Of a stretch of DNA of 51,551 nucleotides, positions 25,342 through 33,106 are shown piece by piece (the stretch's first letter is position 1; the number at the start of each line of letters is the position of its first letter). A model generated the notes under the pieces. It did not search any database. It was not told the DNA's origin and worked only from the letters and a program-made list of their open reading frames with translations. A program made the translations under genes and the position numbers. Origin of the DNA: Clostridium sp. AM30-24 (lineage in GTDB: Bacteria > Bacillota > Clostridia > Lachnospirales > Lachnospiraceae); contig NZ_QUJB01000019.1 in assembly GCF_003480435.1 (NCBI RefSeq), positions 338-51,888 of the forward strand, written 5' to 3'.

Positions 25342-26616
25342 ATGGAGAAGAAACCGTTTGTAACGAAGGAACAGCTGGAGGAGATCGCGAAGACATACCC
25401 GACCCCGTTTTATCTTTACGATGAGAAGGGGATCCGCGAGAATGCCCTGAAATTAAAAGAGGCATTTTCCTGGAACAAGGGATTCAGGGAATACTTTGCA
25501 GTAAAAGCGACACCGAATCCGTTCATTTTAAAAACACTTCAGGAGCTTGGATGCGGAACAGACTGCTCTTCTAAGACAGAGCTTTTAATGTCTGACGCTT
25601 GCGGTTTTTCCGGACATGATATCATGTTCTCATCCAACGATACCCCGCCGGAAGAGTTCAAACTGGCTTACGACCTCGGTGCGATCATCAACCTGGATGA
25701 TTTCACACATATCGAGTGTCTGGAGAAGACGATCGGAACGATCCCGGAGACGATCTGCTGCCGTTTCAATCCGGGCGGATTATTCAAGGTAACAACTGAT
25801 ATCATGGATAACCCGGGTGATGCGAAGTACGGCATGACAGAGGCCCAGATCACAGAGGCTTACAAGATCTTAAAGGCAAAGGGCGCGAAGAACTTCGGTA
25901 TCCATGCGTTCCTTGCAAGCAACACTGTGACAAATGAGTATTATCCGCTTCTCGCGAAGGTTCTTTTTGAACTTGCCGTGAAGTTAAAGAAAGAGACTGG
26001 CGCTGACATCAAGTTCATCAACCTCTCTGGCGGAATCGGAATCCCGTACAGACCGGACCAGGAGCCGAACGATATCAAGGTTATCGGTGAGGGCGTAAGA
26101 AAAGTTTACGAGGAAGTTCTCGTTCCGGCAGGAATGGGCGATGTTGCGATCTTCACTGAGCTTGGACGTTTCATGCTGGCTCCGTACGGTGCGCTTGTCA
26201 CAAGAGCGATCCATGAGAAGCACACTTACAAAGAGTATATCGGTGTGGATGCCTGCGCGGTAAACCTGATGCGTCCGGCAATGTACGGCGCTTACCACCA
26301 CATCACTGTGATGGGCAAGGAGAACGAGCCGTGTGATCACAAGTACGATGTGACAGGCTCCCTCTGCGAGAACAACGATAAGTTTGCAATCGACCGTATG
26401 CTTCCGAAGATCGATAAGGGCGACCTGCTCTTTATCCACGATGCAGGCGCACACGGATTCGCGATGGGTTACAACTATAACGGTAAATTAAAGAGCGCGG
26501 AGCTTCTTCTCAAGGAAGACGGCAGTGTCCAGATGATCCGCCGGGCGGAGACTCCGAAGGACTACTTCGCTACATTTGATTTCTGTGATATTCTCAAGAA
26601 TGTGAAAAACGTGTAA
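25342..26616 (+). CDS. lysA: Diaminopimelate decarboxylase-like PLP enzyme
   Basis: A 424-residue fold-type III PLP decarboxylase predicted to convert meso-diaminopimelate to lysine. The PLP lysine is in YFAVKATPNP, glycine-rich phosphate binding in NLSGGIGIPY, and an ELGRFM segment replaces the usual EPGR. DACAVNLMRPAMYGAYHHI matches the family, but the C-terminal active-site stretch reads GSLCENNDKF instead of the standard CESGD. It is therefore a divergent LysA branch, and a related substrate is possible. It is the last gene of the operon and is followed by a strong terminator. Confidence 0.85.
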   Translation: MEKKPFVTKEQLEEIAKTYPTPFYLYDEKGIRENALKLKEAFSWNKGFREYFAVKATPNPFILKTLQELGCGTDCSSKTELLMSDACGFSGHDIMFSSNDTPPEEFKLAYDLGAIINLDDFTHIECLEKTIGTIPETICCRFNPGGLFKVTTDIMDNPGDAKYGMTEAQITEAYKILKAKGAKNFGIHAFLASNTVTNEYYPLLAKVLFELAVKLKKETGADIKFINLSGGIGIPYRPDQEPNDIKVIGEGVRKVYEEVLVPAGMGDVAIFTELGRFMLAPYGALVTRAIHEKHTYKEYIGVDACAVNLMRPAMYGAYHHITVMGKENEPCDHKYDVTGSLCENNDKFAIDRMLPKIDKGDLLFIHDAGAHGFAMGYNYNGKLKSAELLLKEDGSVQMIRRAETPKDYFATFDFCDILKNVKNV

Positions 26617-26667
26617 AAAACAGACCGATGATTTGGACCGGTGTGGCGGACAGCAGTTAAAAACAGA

Positions 26668-26712
26668 AAGACGGTACTTAACCCTGGAACGAGTTGAGTG
26701 CCGTCTTTTTTT
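26668..26712 (+). terminator. Terminator of the pyk-lysA operon
   Basis: AAGACGGTACTTAAC pairs with GTTGAGTGCCGTCTT (15 bp, two wobbles) and is followed by a T run. Confidence 0.85.
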
Positions 26713-26739
26713 GGGAGATTTTTCTGGAAAAATGGCATG

Positions 26740-26838
26740 AAAAAACCCTGTACATACTGTACAGGGATTCATCATTTAGGATTTCAATTTCAAAAAGGTT
26801 TAGGATAAAGGATTTAAATTATCTCGTGCATTTCTTAT
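26740..26838 (-). ncRNA. Candidate small RNA on the minus strand
   Basis: An extended -10 (TGCTATACT, TATACT at 26850-26845) is followed after about 75 bases by a perfect 9-bp hairpin, CCCTGTACA/TGTACAGGG (26746-26766), and six T on the minus strand. That gives a free transcript of about 100 bases with no open frame. It contains repeated ATCCTAAA/TCCT stretches that could pair with ribosome sites. The -35 is poor. No minus-strand gene lies upstream that would need this terminator. Confidence 0.4.
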
Positions 26839-27066
26839 GGTTAAAGTATAGCACATCACCCCCGAAAATGATTGTATATTCTTTGAATGAATTATTAAGA
26901 TTTCTTTAAGATTCGGATGCTGTTTTCGAAGAATGTGGAAAAGTGTCGGAAATACTGCAAATTGTGGGTAGGGATATGCACAGATGTATATTTTGGGCAG
27001 CAGCGCAAGACGAAGTGGTTATGAATATCCTGTAAGTAAGAGGAATAGAATAGAGGAATCTTACAT

Positions 27067-27960
27067 GTGAACCATATTAAAGATCAGATCCGCTGCGGCG
27101 CGGCTTACCGCCTGGGACTCACTGGAAAAGGCATCGGCGTGGCGGTTTTGGATACCGGGATCTTTCTTCACCGGGATTTTGACAGCCGGGTGACCGGGTT
27201 CGCGGACATGGTGAATGGGAAGAACTTCGCCTACGATGACTGTGGGCATGGGACCCATATCTGCGGGATCATCGGCGGCAGCGGGCGCATGTCCAGCGGG
27301 CGGTACAGCGGGATCGCGCCGGGCTGTGACCTCGTCATGGTGAAGGTCCTGGATCGGAAAGGAAATGGATATTCTTCGGATGTCCTGGCGGGAATCTCCT
27401 GGATTTTGGAGAGAAAGGAGAAACTGGGGATCCGGATCTTAAATATATCGGTAGGTGCCTGCTCGAAGCGGGGGATGAGCGAAAATTCCGCCCTGGTGAA
27501 AGGCGTGAACCGGGCATGGGACGCCGGACTTGTTGTTGTGGTGGCGGCGGGAAACAATGGTCCCCGGACCATGAGCATCACGACTCCGGGGATCAGCAGA
27601 AAGGTGATCACGGTGGGCTGTTCGGACGATGACAGGGAGGTCCTGGTGGGTGGAAACCGGATGGTGGACTACTCCGGCCGGGGTCCCACCGCCGCCTGCA
27701 TCTGCAAGCCGGACCTCGTTGCTCCGGGCTGCAGCGTCGTCAGCTGTGCTGGCCGGGCGGATAAATACACCATCAAAAGCGGCACCTCCATGAGCACTCC
27801 CATCGTCTCCGGTGCCACAGCGCTCCTTCTGGAACGGTACCCGGATATGACGAATAAGGATGTGAAGCTGAAGCTTCGGGAAAGCTGCACGGATATCGGG
27901 CTTCCGAGAAATCAGCAGGGGTGGGGGCTGCTGGATGTGGAGAAACTGGTGAGTAAGTAG
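27067..27960 (+). CDS. Intracellular subtilisin-like serine protease (S8)
   Basis: A 297-residue subtilase without signal peptide or propeptide. The catalytic triad is Asp29 (VAVLDTG), His61 (CGHGTH) and Ser241 (SGTSMSTP), with the oxyanion Asn163 in AAGNNG. It begins directly with the mature fold, so it resembles intracellular subtilisins and would be cytoplasmic. A GTG start at 27067 is used because ATG at 27064 runs into TGA; AGAGGA lies about nine bases upstream. It is a single gene with no obvious operon partner. The substrate is unknown. Confidence 0.88.
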   Translation: MNHIKDQIRCGAAYRLGLTGKGIGVAVLDTGIFLHRDFDSRVTGFADMVNGKNFAYDDCGHGTHICGIIGGSGRMSSGRYSGIAPGCDLVMVKVLDRKGNGYSSDVLAGISWILERKEKLGIRILNISVGACSKRGMSENSALVKGVNRAWDAGLVVVVAAGNNGPRTMSITTPGISRKVITVGCSDDDREVLVGGNRMVDYSGRGPTAACICKPDLVAPGCSVVSCAGRADKYTIKSGTSMSTPIVSGATALLLERYPDMTNKDVKLKLRESCTDIGLPRNQQGWGLLDVEKLVSK

Positions 27961-27967
27961 AAATCAT

Positions 27968-28100
27968 GTAACTGTTCAGTAGGTCTGCGCACTTGCTGCG
28001 CTGACCGTAAGAAAACATAGGCTGGAGGGCAAAAATCCCATCAGCGAAGCTGATCTGGAATGGATTTTTGCGTGTAACTATGAAGGGACTGAATAGTTAC
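27968..28100 (+). repeat. MITE copy B (133 bp)
   Basis: From GTAACTGTTCAG to CTGAATAGTTAC. The flanks are GAAATCAT (27960-27967) and GAAATTAT (28101-28108), a target duplication with one mismatch. It lies seven bases after the subtilase stop. Confidence 0.9.
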
Positions 28101-28124
28101 GAAATTATAATAAACTGGAGTATA

Positions 28125-28153
28125 TTGAAATTCCTTATAAAGTATGCTATGTT
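28125..28153 (+). promoter_or_regulatory. Promoter of a small RNA
   Basis: TTGAAA (28125-28130), a 17-bp spacer and TATGTT (28148-28153). Confidence 0.6.
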
Positions 28154-28159
28154 AAAAAC

Positions 28160-28244
28160 TAAGAGTGCCACCGATAGACGGCTGGTCCATAGGTATCAAA
28201 AAAATAACCGTTCGATTTCCTAGGTCGGGGCGGTTATTTTTTGC
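28160..28244 (+). ncRNA. Small RNA resembling a type I antitoxin RNA
   Basis: A transcript of about 85 bases between a consensus-like promoter and a strong terminator (AAAATAACCG...CGGTTATTTT, 28198-28242). Its complement carries the AAATAACCGCC hairpin and a stretch reading TYGPAVYRWHS in one frame. I associate this with the antisense RNA partners of holin-like small toxins in Firmicutes. On the minus strand only a 19-residue frame (MEYLRYVRILWKGYCKCKK) ends at the hairpin, so the toxin may be degenerate or absent. Confidence 0.5.
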
Positions 28245-28360
28245 ATTTACAGTATCCTTTCCACAAAATTCTAACATATCTAAGATATTCCATCAATCGA
28301 CTCCAGTATAAAACAGAACAAATTCTAAAAGAAATTTAAGGCCGTTCTGGGCTTTGATAT

Positions 28361-28400
28361 TTTACACAGATTTTACATACTGCCTACAAAGCATTTTACA
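28361..28400 (+). promoter_or_regulatory. Pho box (PhoP/PhoB binding repeats)
   Basis: Four TTTACA-like hexamers at 28361, 28372, 28383 (CCTACA) and 28395, spaced 11, 11 and 12 bp. The 11-bp periodicity of TT(A/T)ACA repeats is the Gram-positive PhoP box. It lies about 70 bases before the phosphate transporter gene, whose neighbours encode a PhoB/PhoR pair. Confidence 0.75.
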
Positions 28401-28472
28401 TTCCCCTGATATTCTGATACATGGTAAGAAAGAGATAAACAAAATGTTAATGAATTTGAAGAGGGGAAATTT

Positions 28473-30248
28473 ATGGATTTTTTTGGTGTATTGACGATGC
28501 TTGGCGGGCTCGCGCTGTTCCTTTACGGAATGGAGACTATGGGAAAAGGTCTCGAAAAGCTTTCCGGTGGAAGGCTGGAAAGGATTCTTGAAAAACTGAC
28601 ATCAAATCCGATCAAGGCGGTCCTTTTAGGAGCAGGAGTTACGGCGATCATCCAGTCGTCATCCGCAACCACCGTCATGGTCGTAGGTTTCGTAAACTCC
28701 GGTATCATGAAGCTGACCCAGGCGGTCGGCATCATCATGGGCGCGAACATCGGAACGACGGTGACGTCCTGGCTCTTAAGCCTTACCGGAATTGAGAGTG
28801 GAAATTTCTTTGTACAGCTGTTAAAGCCGACATCATTTTCACCGGTTCTGGCACTCATCGGCGTCTGTTTTATCATGTTCTCCAAGAAGGAGAAGAAAAA
28901 AGATGCCGGAACCATCATGATCGGTTTCGCGATTTTAATGACCGGAATGGAGACGATGAGCGGGGCCGTCAAACCGCTGGCAAATGTCCCTGAATTTACC
29001 GGAATCCTGACAATGTTCTCAAATCCGGTCCTCGGAATGATCGCAGGCGCTGTCCTCACAGCAATCATCCAGAGCTCCTCCGCGTCCGTCGGTATTCTTC
29101 AGGCGTTATGCGCCACAGGTGCGGTAAATTTCAGTACTGCGCTCCCGATCATCATGGGACAGAATATCGGAACCTGTGTGACAGCGATGCTCTCCGGTAT
29201 CGGTGCCTCAAAGAACGCAAAGCGCGCGGCACTGGTCCATCTTTACTTTAATATTATTGGTACCGTTATTTTTATGATCGTCTTTTATACGATCAATGCG
29301 GTTGTTCATTTTTCCTTCCTGGACACAGCGGCAAGCGCTATGGGAATTGCCGTGATCCACAGCAGCTTTAATATTGCGGCAACGATCATGCTTCTTCCGT
29401 TCGGCAATGGTCTTGTAAAGCTTGCATGCCTCACGATCCCGGAAGAGAAGAAGGAAGCTCCTGTCCAGAACCAGGAAAAAGATGCGTTCCGCCTTCTCGA
29501 TCAGCGTTTCCTCGACACGCCGGCTTTTGCGGTTGAGCAGTGCCGTCAGACGACGATCCAGATGGCGAAGCTTGCACGGGAATGCTTCTTCACGGCGGTG
29601 GATCTGCTTCACGGCTATGATGACGAAAAGGCAGCTCGTGTGGAGACCCTGGAAAACCTTGTGGACCGCTATGAGGATGAGCTTGGAACTTACATGGTAA
29701 AGCTCGGCGGAAAGAACCTTTCCAAGTCAGACAGCCATACCGTATCCCTGCTCTTACACTGCATCGGAGATTTTGAGCGTATTTCCGATCACGGCATGAA
29801 CCTGAAAGATTCCGCAAAAGAGATGAAGGAAAAAGAAATGCAGTTCTCCAGCAAGGCAGAGAAGGAACTTGGCATATTCTTCGACGCGGTAAAGGAGATC
29901 CTGAACCTGTCCATCGATGCCTTTGAGACGAACAATACGGATGAGGCAGCCAGAGTGGAGCCTCTTGAGGAGGTCATCGACGATATCAATACCGTCGTAA
30001 AGGCAAACCATATCCGAAGACTCCAGAAGGGAAAATGTACGATCGAGCAGGGATTTGTGCTTTCTGATATTTCCATGAATCTGGAGCGTGTTTCCGACCA
30101 TTGCTCCAACATCGCAGTCAGCGTCATTGAGATCGACCGTGACGGTTTTGATACCCACGGTTACCTTGACAACCTGAAGCGTGACGGAGATCCGCATTTC
30201 GCGGCGATGGTAGAGCAGTACCGCGGCAAATATATGCTTCCGGTATAG
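28473..30248 (+). CDS. Na+/phosphate cotransporter with PhoU-like tail (NptA family)
   Basis: A 591-residue membrane protein that imports phosphate with sodium. The two inverted Na/Pi repeats are seen around GVTAIIQSSSATTVMVVGF (about residues 55-73) and VLTAIIQSSSASVGILQAL (about 190-208), the QSSSA motifs binding substrate. About eight hydrophobic segments lie before residue 320. A cytosolic tail of two PhoU-type helical repeats (about 350-560) may gate it or signal phosphate state. The gene sits behind a Pho box and ahead of the PhoB/PhoR genes, with two MITEs between. Confidence 0.92.
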   Translation: MDFFGVLTMLGGLALFLYGMETMGKGLEKLSGGRLERILEKLTSNPIKAVLLGAGVTAIIQSSSATTVMVVGFVNSGIMKLTQAVGIIMGANIGTTVTSWLLSLTGIESGNFFVQLLKPTSFSPVLALIGVCFIMFSKKEKKKDAGTIMIGFAILMTGMETMSGAVKPLANVPEFTGILTMFSNPVLGMIAGAVLTAIIQSSSASVGILQALCATGAVNFSTALPIIMGQNIGTCVTAMLSGIGASKNAKRAALVHLYFNIIGTVIFMIVFYTINAVVHFSFLDTAASAMGIAVIHSSFNIAATIMLLPFGNGLVKLACLTIPEEKKEAPVQNQEKDAFRLLDQRFLDTPAFAVEQCRQTTIQMAKLARECFFTAVDLLHGYDDEKAARVETLENLVDRYEDELGTYMVKLGGKNLSKSDSHTVSLLLHCIGDFERISDHGMNLKDSAKEMKEKEMQFSSKAEKELGIFFDAVKEILNLSIDAFETNNTDEAARVEPLEEVIDDINTVVKANHIRRLQKGKCTIEQGFVLSDISMNLERVSDHCSNIAVSVIEIDRDGFDTHGYLDNLKRDGDPHFAAMVEQYRGKYMLPV

Positions 30249-30267
30249 GAAGATATGTAGTAGAATG

Positions 30268-30400
30268 GTAACTGTTCAGTAGGTCTGCGCACTTGCTGCG
30301 CTGACCGTAAGAAAACATAGGCTGGAAGGCAAAAATCCCATCAGCGAAGCTGATCTGGAATGGATTTTTGCACGTAACTATGAAGGTACTGAATAGTTAC
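30268..30400 (+). repeat. MITE copy C (133 bp)
   Basis: Nearly identical to copy B, with flanks of perfect GTAGAATG (30260-30267 and 30401-30408). It begins 20 bases after the transporter stop. Confidence 0.9.
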
Positions 30401-30408
30401 GTAGAATG

Positions 30409-30537
30409 GTAACTGTTCAGTAGGTCTGCGCATTTACTGCGCTGACCGTAAGAAAACTTAGACTAGAAGGCAAAAATTCTATCGGCACAGCTGATTTGGA
30501 ATGGATTTTTGCGCGTAACTGTGTATTGAACAGTTAT
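30409..30537 (+). repeat. MITE copy D (129 bp, diverged)
   Basis: Adjacent to copy C, sharing the GTAGAATG between them and having a third GTAGAATG at 30538-30545. It has more substitutions than the other copies and ends TTGAACAGTTAT. A further TACTGAACGGTTATAC fragment at about 30554-30570 may be a relic of another copy. Confidence 0.85.
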
Positions 30538-30608
30538 GTAGAATGTTTTTAAGGTACTGAACGGTTATACAGAAAGTAAGACAGAAAGTGAGACAGGAGG
30601 AAAGGACC

Positions 30609-31274
30609 ATGGCTCTGATCTATGCGGTAGAAGATGATAAAAATATTCTGGAAATTGAGATGTTCGCGTTAAAGAACAGCGGATATCAGGTGGAAGGATT
30701 TGAATGTGCCCGCGATTTTTATAAAAAGCTGGAAGAGAAGCAGCCGGATCTTGCCCTTTTGGACATTATGCTTCCGGACGAGGACGGACTGGAGATCGTT
30801 GCAAAGCTCCGCCGCCGTCCGGAGACGAAAAAGCTTCCGATCATCATGGTGACGGCAAAGAGTACCGAGATCGACAAGGTAAAGGGACTTGATGTCGGAG
30901 CGGATGATTATCTGACAAAGCCTTTTGGTGTCATGGAGCTGATCGCCAGAGTAAAGGCGGTGCTCAGAAGGACGATGGAGGAAGATAAATTTCTGACCTT
31001 GGGGGATATCTTTCTGGATGATGAGAAACATATGGTATACGTGAAGGATGTTCCGTGCAGCCTGACATTTAAGGAATATGAGCTTTTAAAGCTCCTGCTC
31101 CACAATGCGGGGATCGTAGTGACGCGAGAGATCATTTTAGAGCGGGTCTGGGGAATCGACTTCGAAGGTGAGTCGAGAACTCTGGATATGCATATCCGGA
31201 CGCTCAGACAGAAACTCGGTGAAGCGGGTTCCATGATCCGCACTGTGAGAAATGTGGGGTATATGATCGAATGA
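30609..31274 (+). CDS. phoB: Response regulator, OmpR/PhoB family
   Basis: A 221-residue regulator with an N-terminal receiver domain (EDD acidic pocket near residue 10, phospho-acceptor Asp in LLDIMLPDED at about 53, Lys in TKPFG) and a C-terminal winged helix (about 125-221). AGGAGG precedes the ATG at 30609. Its stop overlaps the sensor kinase start by four bases. The upstream Pho box and Na/Pi transporter support the phosphate-starvation regulator (PhoB/PhoP) assignment, which sequence alone would leave open. Confidence 0.85.
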   Translation: MALIYAVEDDKNILEIEMFALKNSGYQVEGFECARDFYKKLEEKQPDLALLDIMLPDEDGLEIVAKLRRRPETKKLPIIMVTAKSTEIDKVKGLDVGADDYLTKPFGVMELIARVKAVLRRTMEEDKFLTLGDIFLDDEKHMVYVKDVPCSLTFKEYELLKLLLHNAGIVVTREIILERVWGIDFEGESRTLDMHIRTLRQKLGEAGSMIRTVRNVGYMIE

Positions 31275-32677
31275 AACGGAAAATCCATATGGAACTTCTG
31301 GCCACGGCAGTGTTCGCAATTTTACTGACACTGCTGTGTGCCTTATTTGTTTTTTACGGGGTCTACCGGAAACAGGTCATCGGGGATCTGAAGGCTGATG
31401 CCCTCGTCATGAAAAATATGCACATCTTCGACGATATATCCGATCTGCACCCGGATGCCTACGACCTGAACCCGGATACGCTGCGCATCACGGTGGTGAA
31501 TGCCAACGGGAGCGTTATTTTTGACAGCAACGCGGATTTTTCTGTGATGGATAACCATGAGTCTCGCCCGGAGATCTATATGGCGGCAAAGTCCGGAGAA
31601 GGAAGCGGAACCCGCCGGTCCACGACCCTGGATAAAAATCTGTTCTACTATGCGATCCGGCTGGATAACGGACGGATCTTAAGGATCGCGAGGGAGGGCG
31701 ACAATATTTTTGCCCTGACCCAGAACATGATGATGACGGTAGTGGGAGTATTTGTCCTTCTCTTTTTCTTCTGTATCCTGATGGCAAACTACTTCACGAA
31801 GAACCTTGTGGCACCGATTGAGCAGATGGCGGAGAATCTTTCGGAGCCTGGGACGAAGGCGGCCTACAAGGAGCTGGTACCGTTTATGAATAAGATCCGG
31901 CAGCAGCATGAGGATATCTTAAAGAGCTCCCAGGTCCGGCAGGAATTTACGGCGAACGTGTCCCATGAACTCAAGACCCCGCTCACGGCGATCTCCGGCT
32001 ATGCGGAACTGATCGAACACGGAATGTCCGGGGAAAATACGGAACGGTTTGCGTCGGAGATCCATAAAAACGCGGCGAGACTTCTGACCCTGATCAATGA
32101 TATCATCCAGCTTTCCCAGCTTGACGGCGGAAAGAAAGATGTGGAGTATAGAGATCTGGATCTGTTTCCGCTGGCGAGAGAATGTGTAGACATGCTCCAG
32201 ATGAATGCCCAGAAACAGAACGTAACGATCCGGGTTCAGGGCGGAGAAGCGCCGGTTTTCGCGGATAAGCAGCTGATGGAGGAACTGATCTATAATCTTT
32301 GCGACAACGCGATCCGGTACAATAAAAAGGACGGATCCGTGACGGTGACGACCGGCATTGAGAACGGGCATACGTTCCTTTCTGTAAAGGACACCGGAAT
32401 TGGTATCTCTGCGGAACATCAGGAGCGTGTATTTGAGCGATTCTACCGTGTGGATAAGAGCCGCTCGAAGGCGACGGGAGGAACCGGTCTGGGACTTGCG
32501 ATCGTAAAGCACATCGTTGCCCAGCACGGGGCAAAATTGACCCTTGAGAGTGAGCAGGGTAAGGGAACGGAGATCCGCGTAGAGTTCTCGGAGGCGTTAA
32601 AGCAGCATGAGCTTGAAACTGCAAAACAGCGTCAGGAGGCTCATGCGGAGCGGCCAGAAAATGGTTCGTCAGATTGA
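31271..32677 (+). CDS. phoR: Sensor histidine kinase, PhoR-like
   Basis: A 468-residue membrane kinase. Membrane segments at about 10-30 and 155-178 enclose a roughly 120-residue extracytoplasmic domain. A HisKA domain follows with phospho-His in NVSHELKTPLTAISGYAEL, then the ATPase domain with N box (NLCDNAIRYN), DTGIGIS and GGTGLGLAIV. The start overlaps the response regulator stop (ATGA), so it is its cognate partner. PhoR is inferred from architecture and the phosphate-uptake neighbour. Confidence 0.85.
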   Translation: MKRKIHMELLATAVFAILLTLLCALFVFYGVYRKQVIGDLKADALVMKNMHIFDDISDLHPDAYDLNPDTLRITVVNANGSVIFDSNADFSVMDNHESRPEIYMAAKSGEGSGTRRSTTLDKNLFYYAIRLDNGRILRIAREGDNIFALTQNMMMTVVGVFVLLFFFCILMANYFTKNLVAPIEQMAENLSEPGTKAAYKELVPFMNKIRQQHEDILKSSQVRQEFTANVSHELKTPLTAISGYAELIEHGMSGENTERFASEIHKNAARLLTLINDIIQLSQLDGGKKDVEYRDLDLFPLARECVDMLQMNAQKQNVTIRVQGGEAPVFADKQLMEELIYNLCDNAIRYNKKDGSVTVTTGIENGHTFLSVKDTGIGISAEHQERVFERFYRVDKSRSKATGGTGLGLAIVKHIVAQHGAKLTLESEQGKGTEIRVEFSEALKQHELETAKQRQEAHAERPENGSSD

Positions 32678-32759
32678 AGTAAAAGACAGATGATCTGCAG
32701 GCCATATGTGACAATATTTACAAAAATTACAAAATTTGCCGCTTTACTTCAAAAACACG

Positions 32760-32788
32760 TTGATACAGAAGGAAAACTGTGATAGTAT
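32760..32788 (+). promoter_or_regulatory. Promoter of the glycine riboswitch-symporter unit
   Basis: TTGATA (32760-32765), a 17-bp spacer and TAGTAT (32783-32788), just before the riboswitch. Confidence 0.65.
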
Positions 32789-32809
32789 GTAACACATAAG
32801 TGCAGTCCA

Positions 32810-33009
32810 GGCGGACAAACGTCCGTCTGGACACTCTGGAGAGTCTCCGTATGGAGCGCCGAAGGTGTAAGACCGGTTCATGTCCATGGTACCAGTCGAT
32901 CTCTCAGGCAAAAGGACAGGGCATACAAATAACCACAATGGGACAAAACCCGTTGTATGCAAATGTTCTACTCTTTGGAGAGCTGATCAATATCAGCTCT
33001 TATTTTATT
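32810..33009 (+). promoter_or_regulatory. Glycine riboswitch with terminator platform
   Basis: The aptamer contains the hallmark GGACACTCTGGAGAG (about 32829-32843), GCCGAAGGTGTAAG and CTCTCAGGCAAAAGGACAG (about 32900-32918). Only one full aptamer is present; an upstream TCCAGGCGGAC/GTCCGTCTGGA hairpin could serve as a ghost aptamer. The platform ends in a perfect 9-bp stem (32979-32987 with 32992-33000) and TATTTTATT. A transporter gene follows, so glycine could regulate its own transport, though the direction of control is not visible. Confidence 0.93.
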
Positions 33010-33106
33010 GCATGGAAATTCAGAGGGGATATTCCATGCTACCGGACAGCCGGAAATTTAAAGAAAAGGCTGGCGGCTATGATGATGAAAGAGGAGGATA
33101 ATTAAA

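Noticed and set aside
27773..28018. Minus-strand frames at copies B and C of the repeat, both reading MFSYGQRSKCADLLNSY
   Set aside because: The shared peptide is only the translation of the MITE's GC-rich arm; no ribosome site, and the frames run into antisense of flanking genes.
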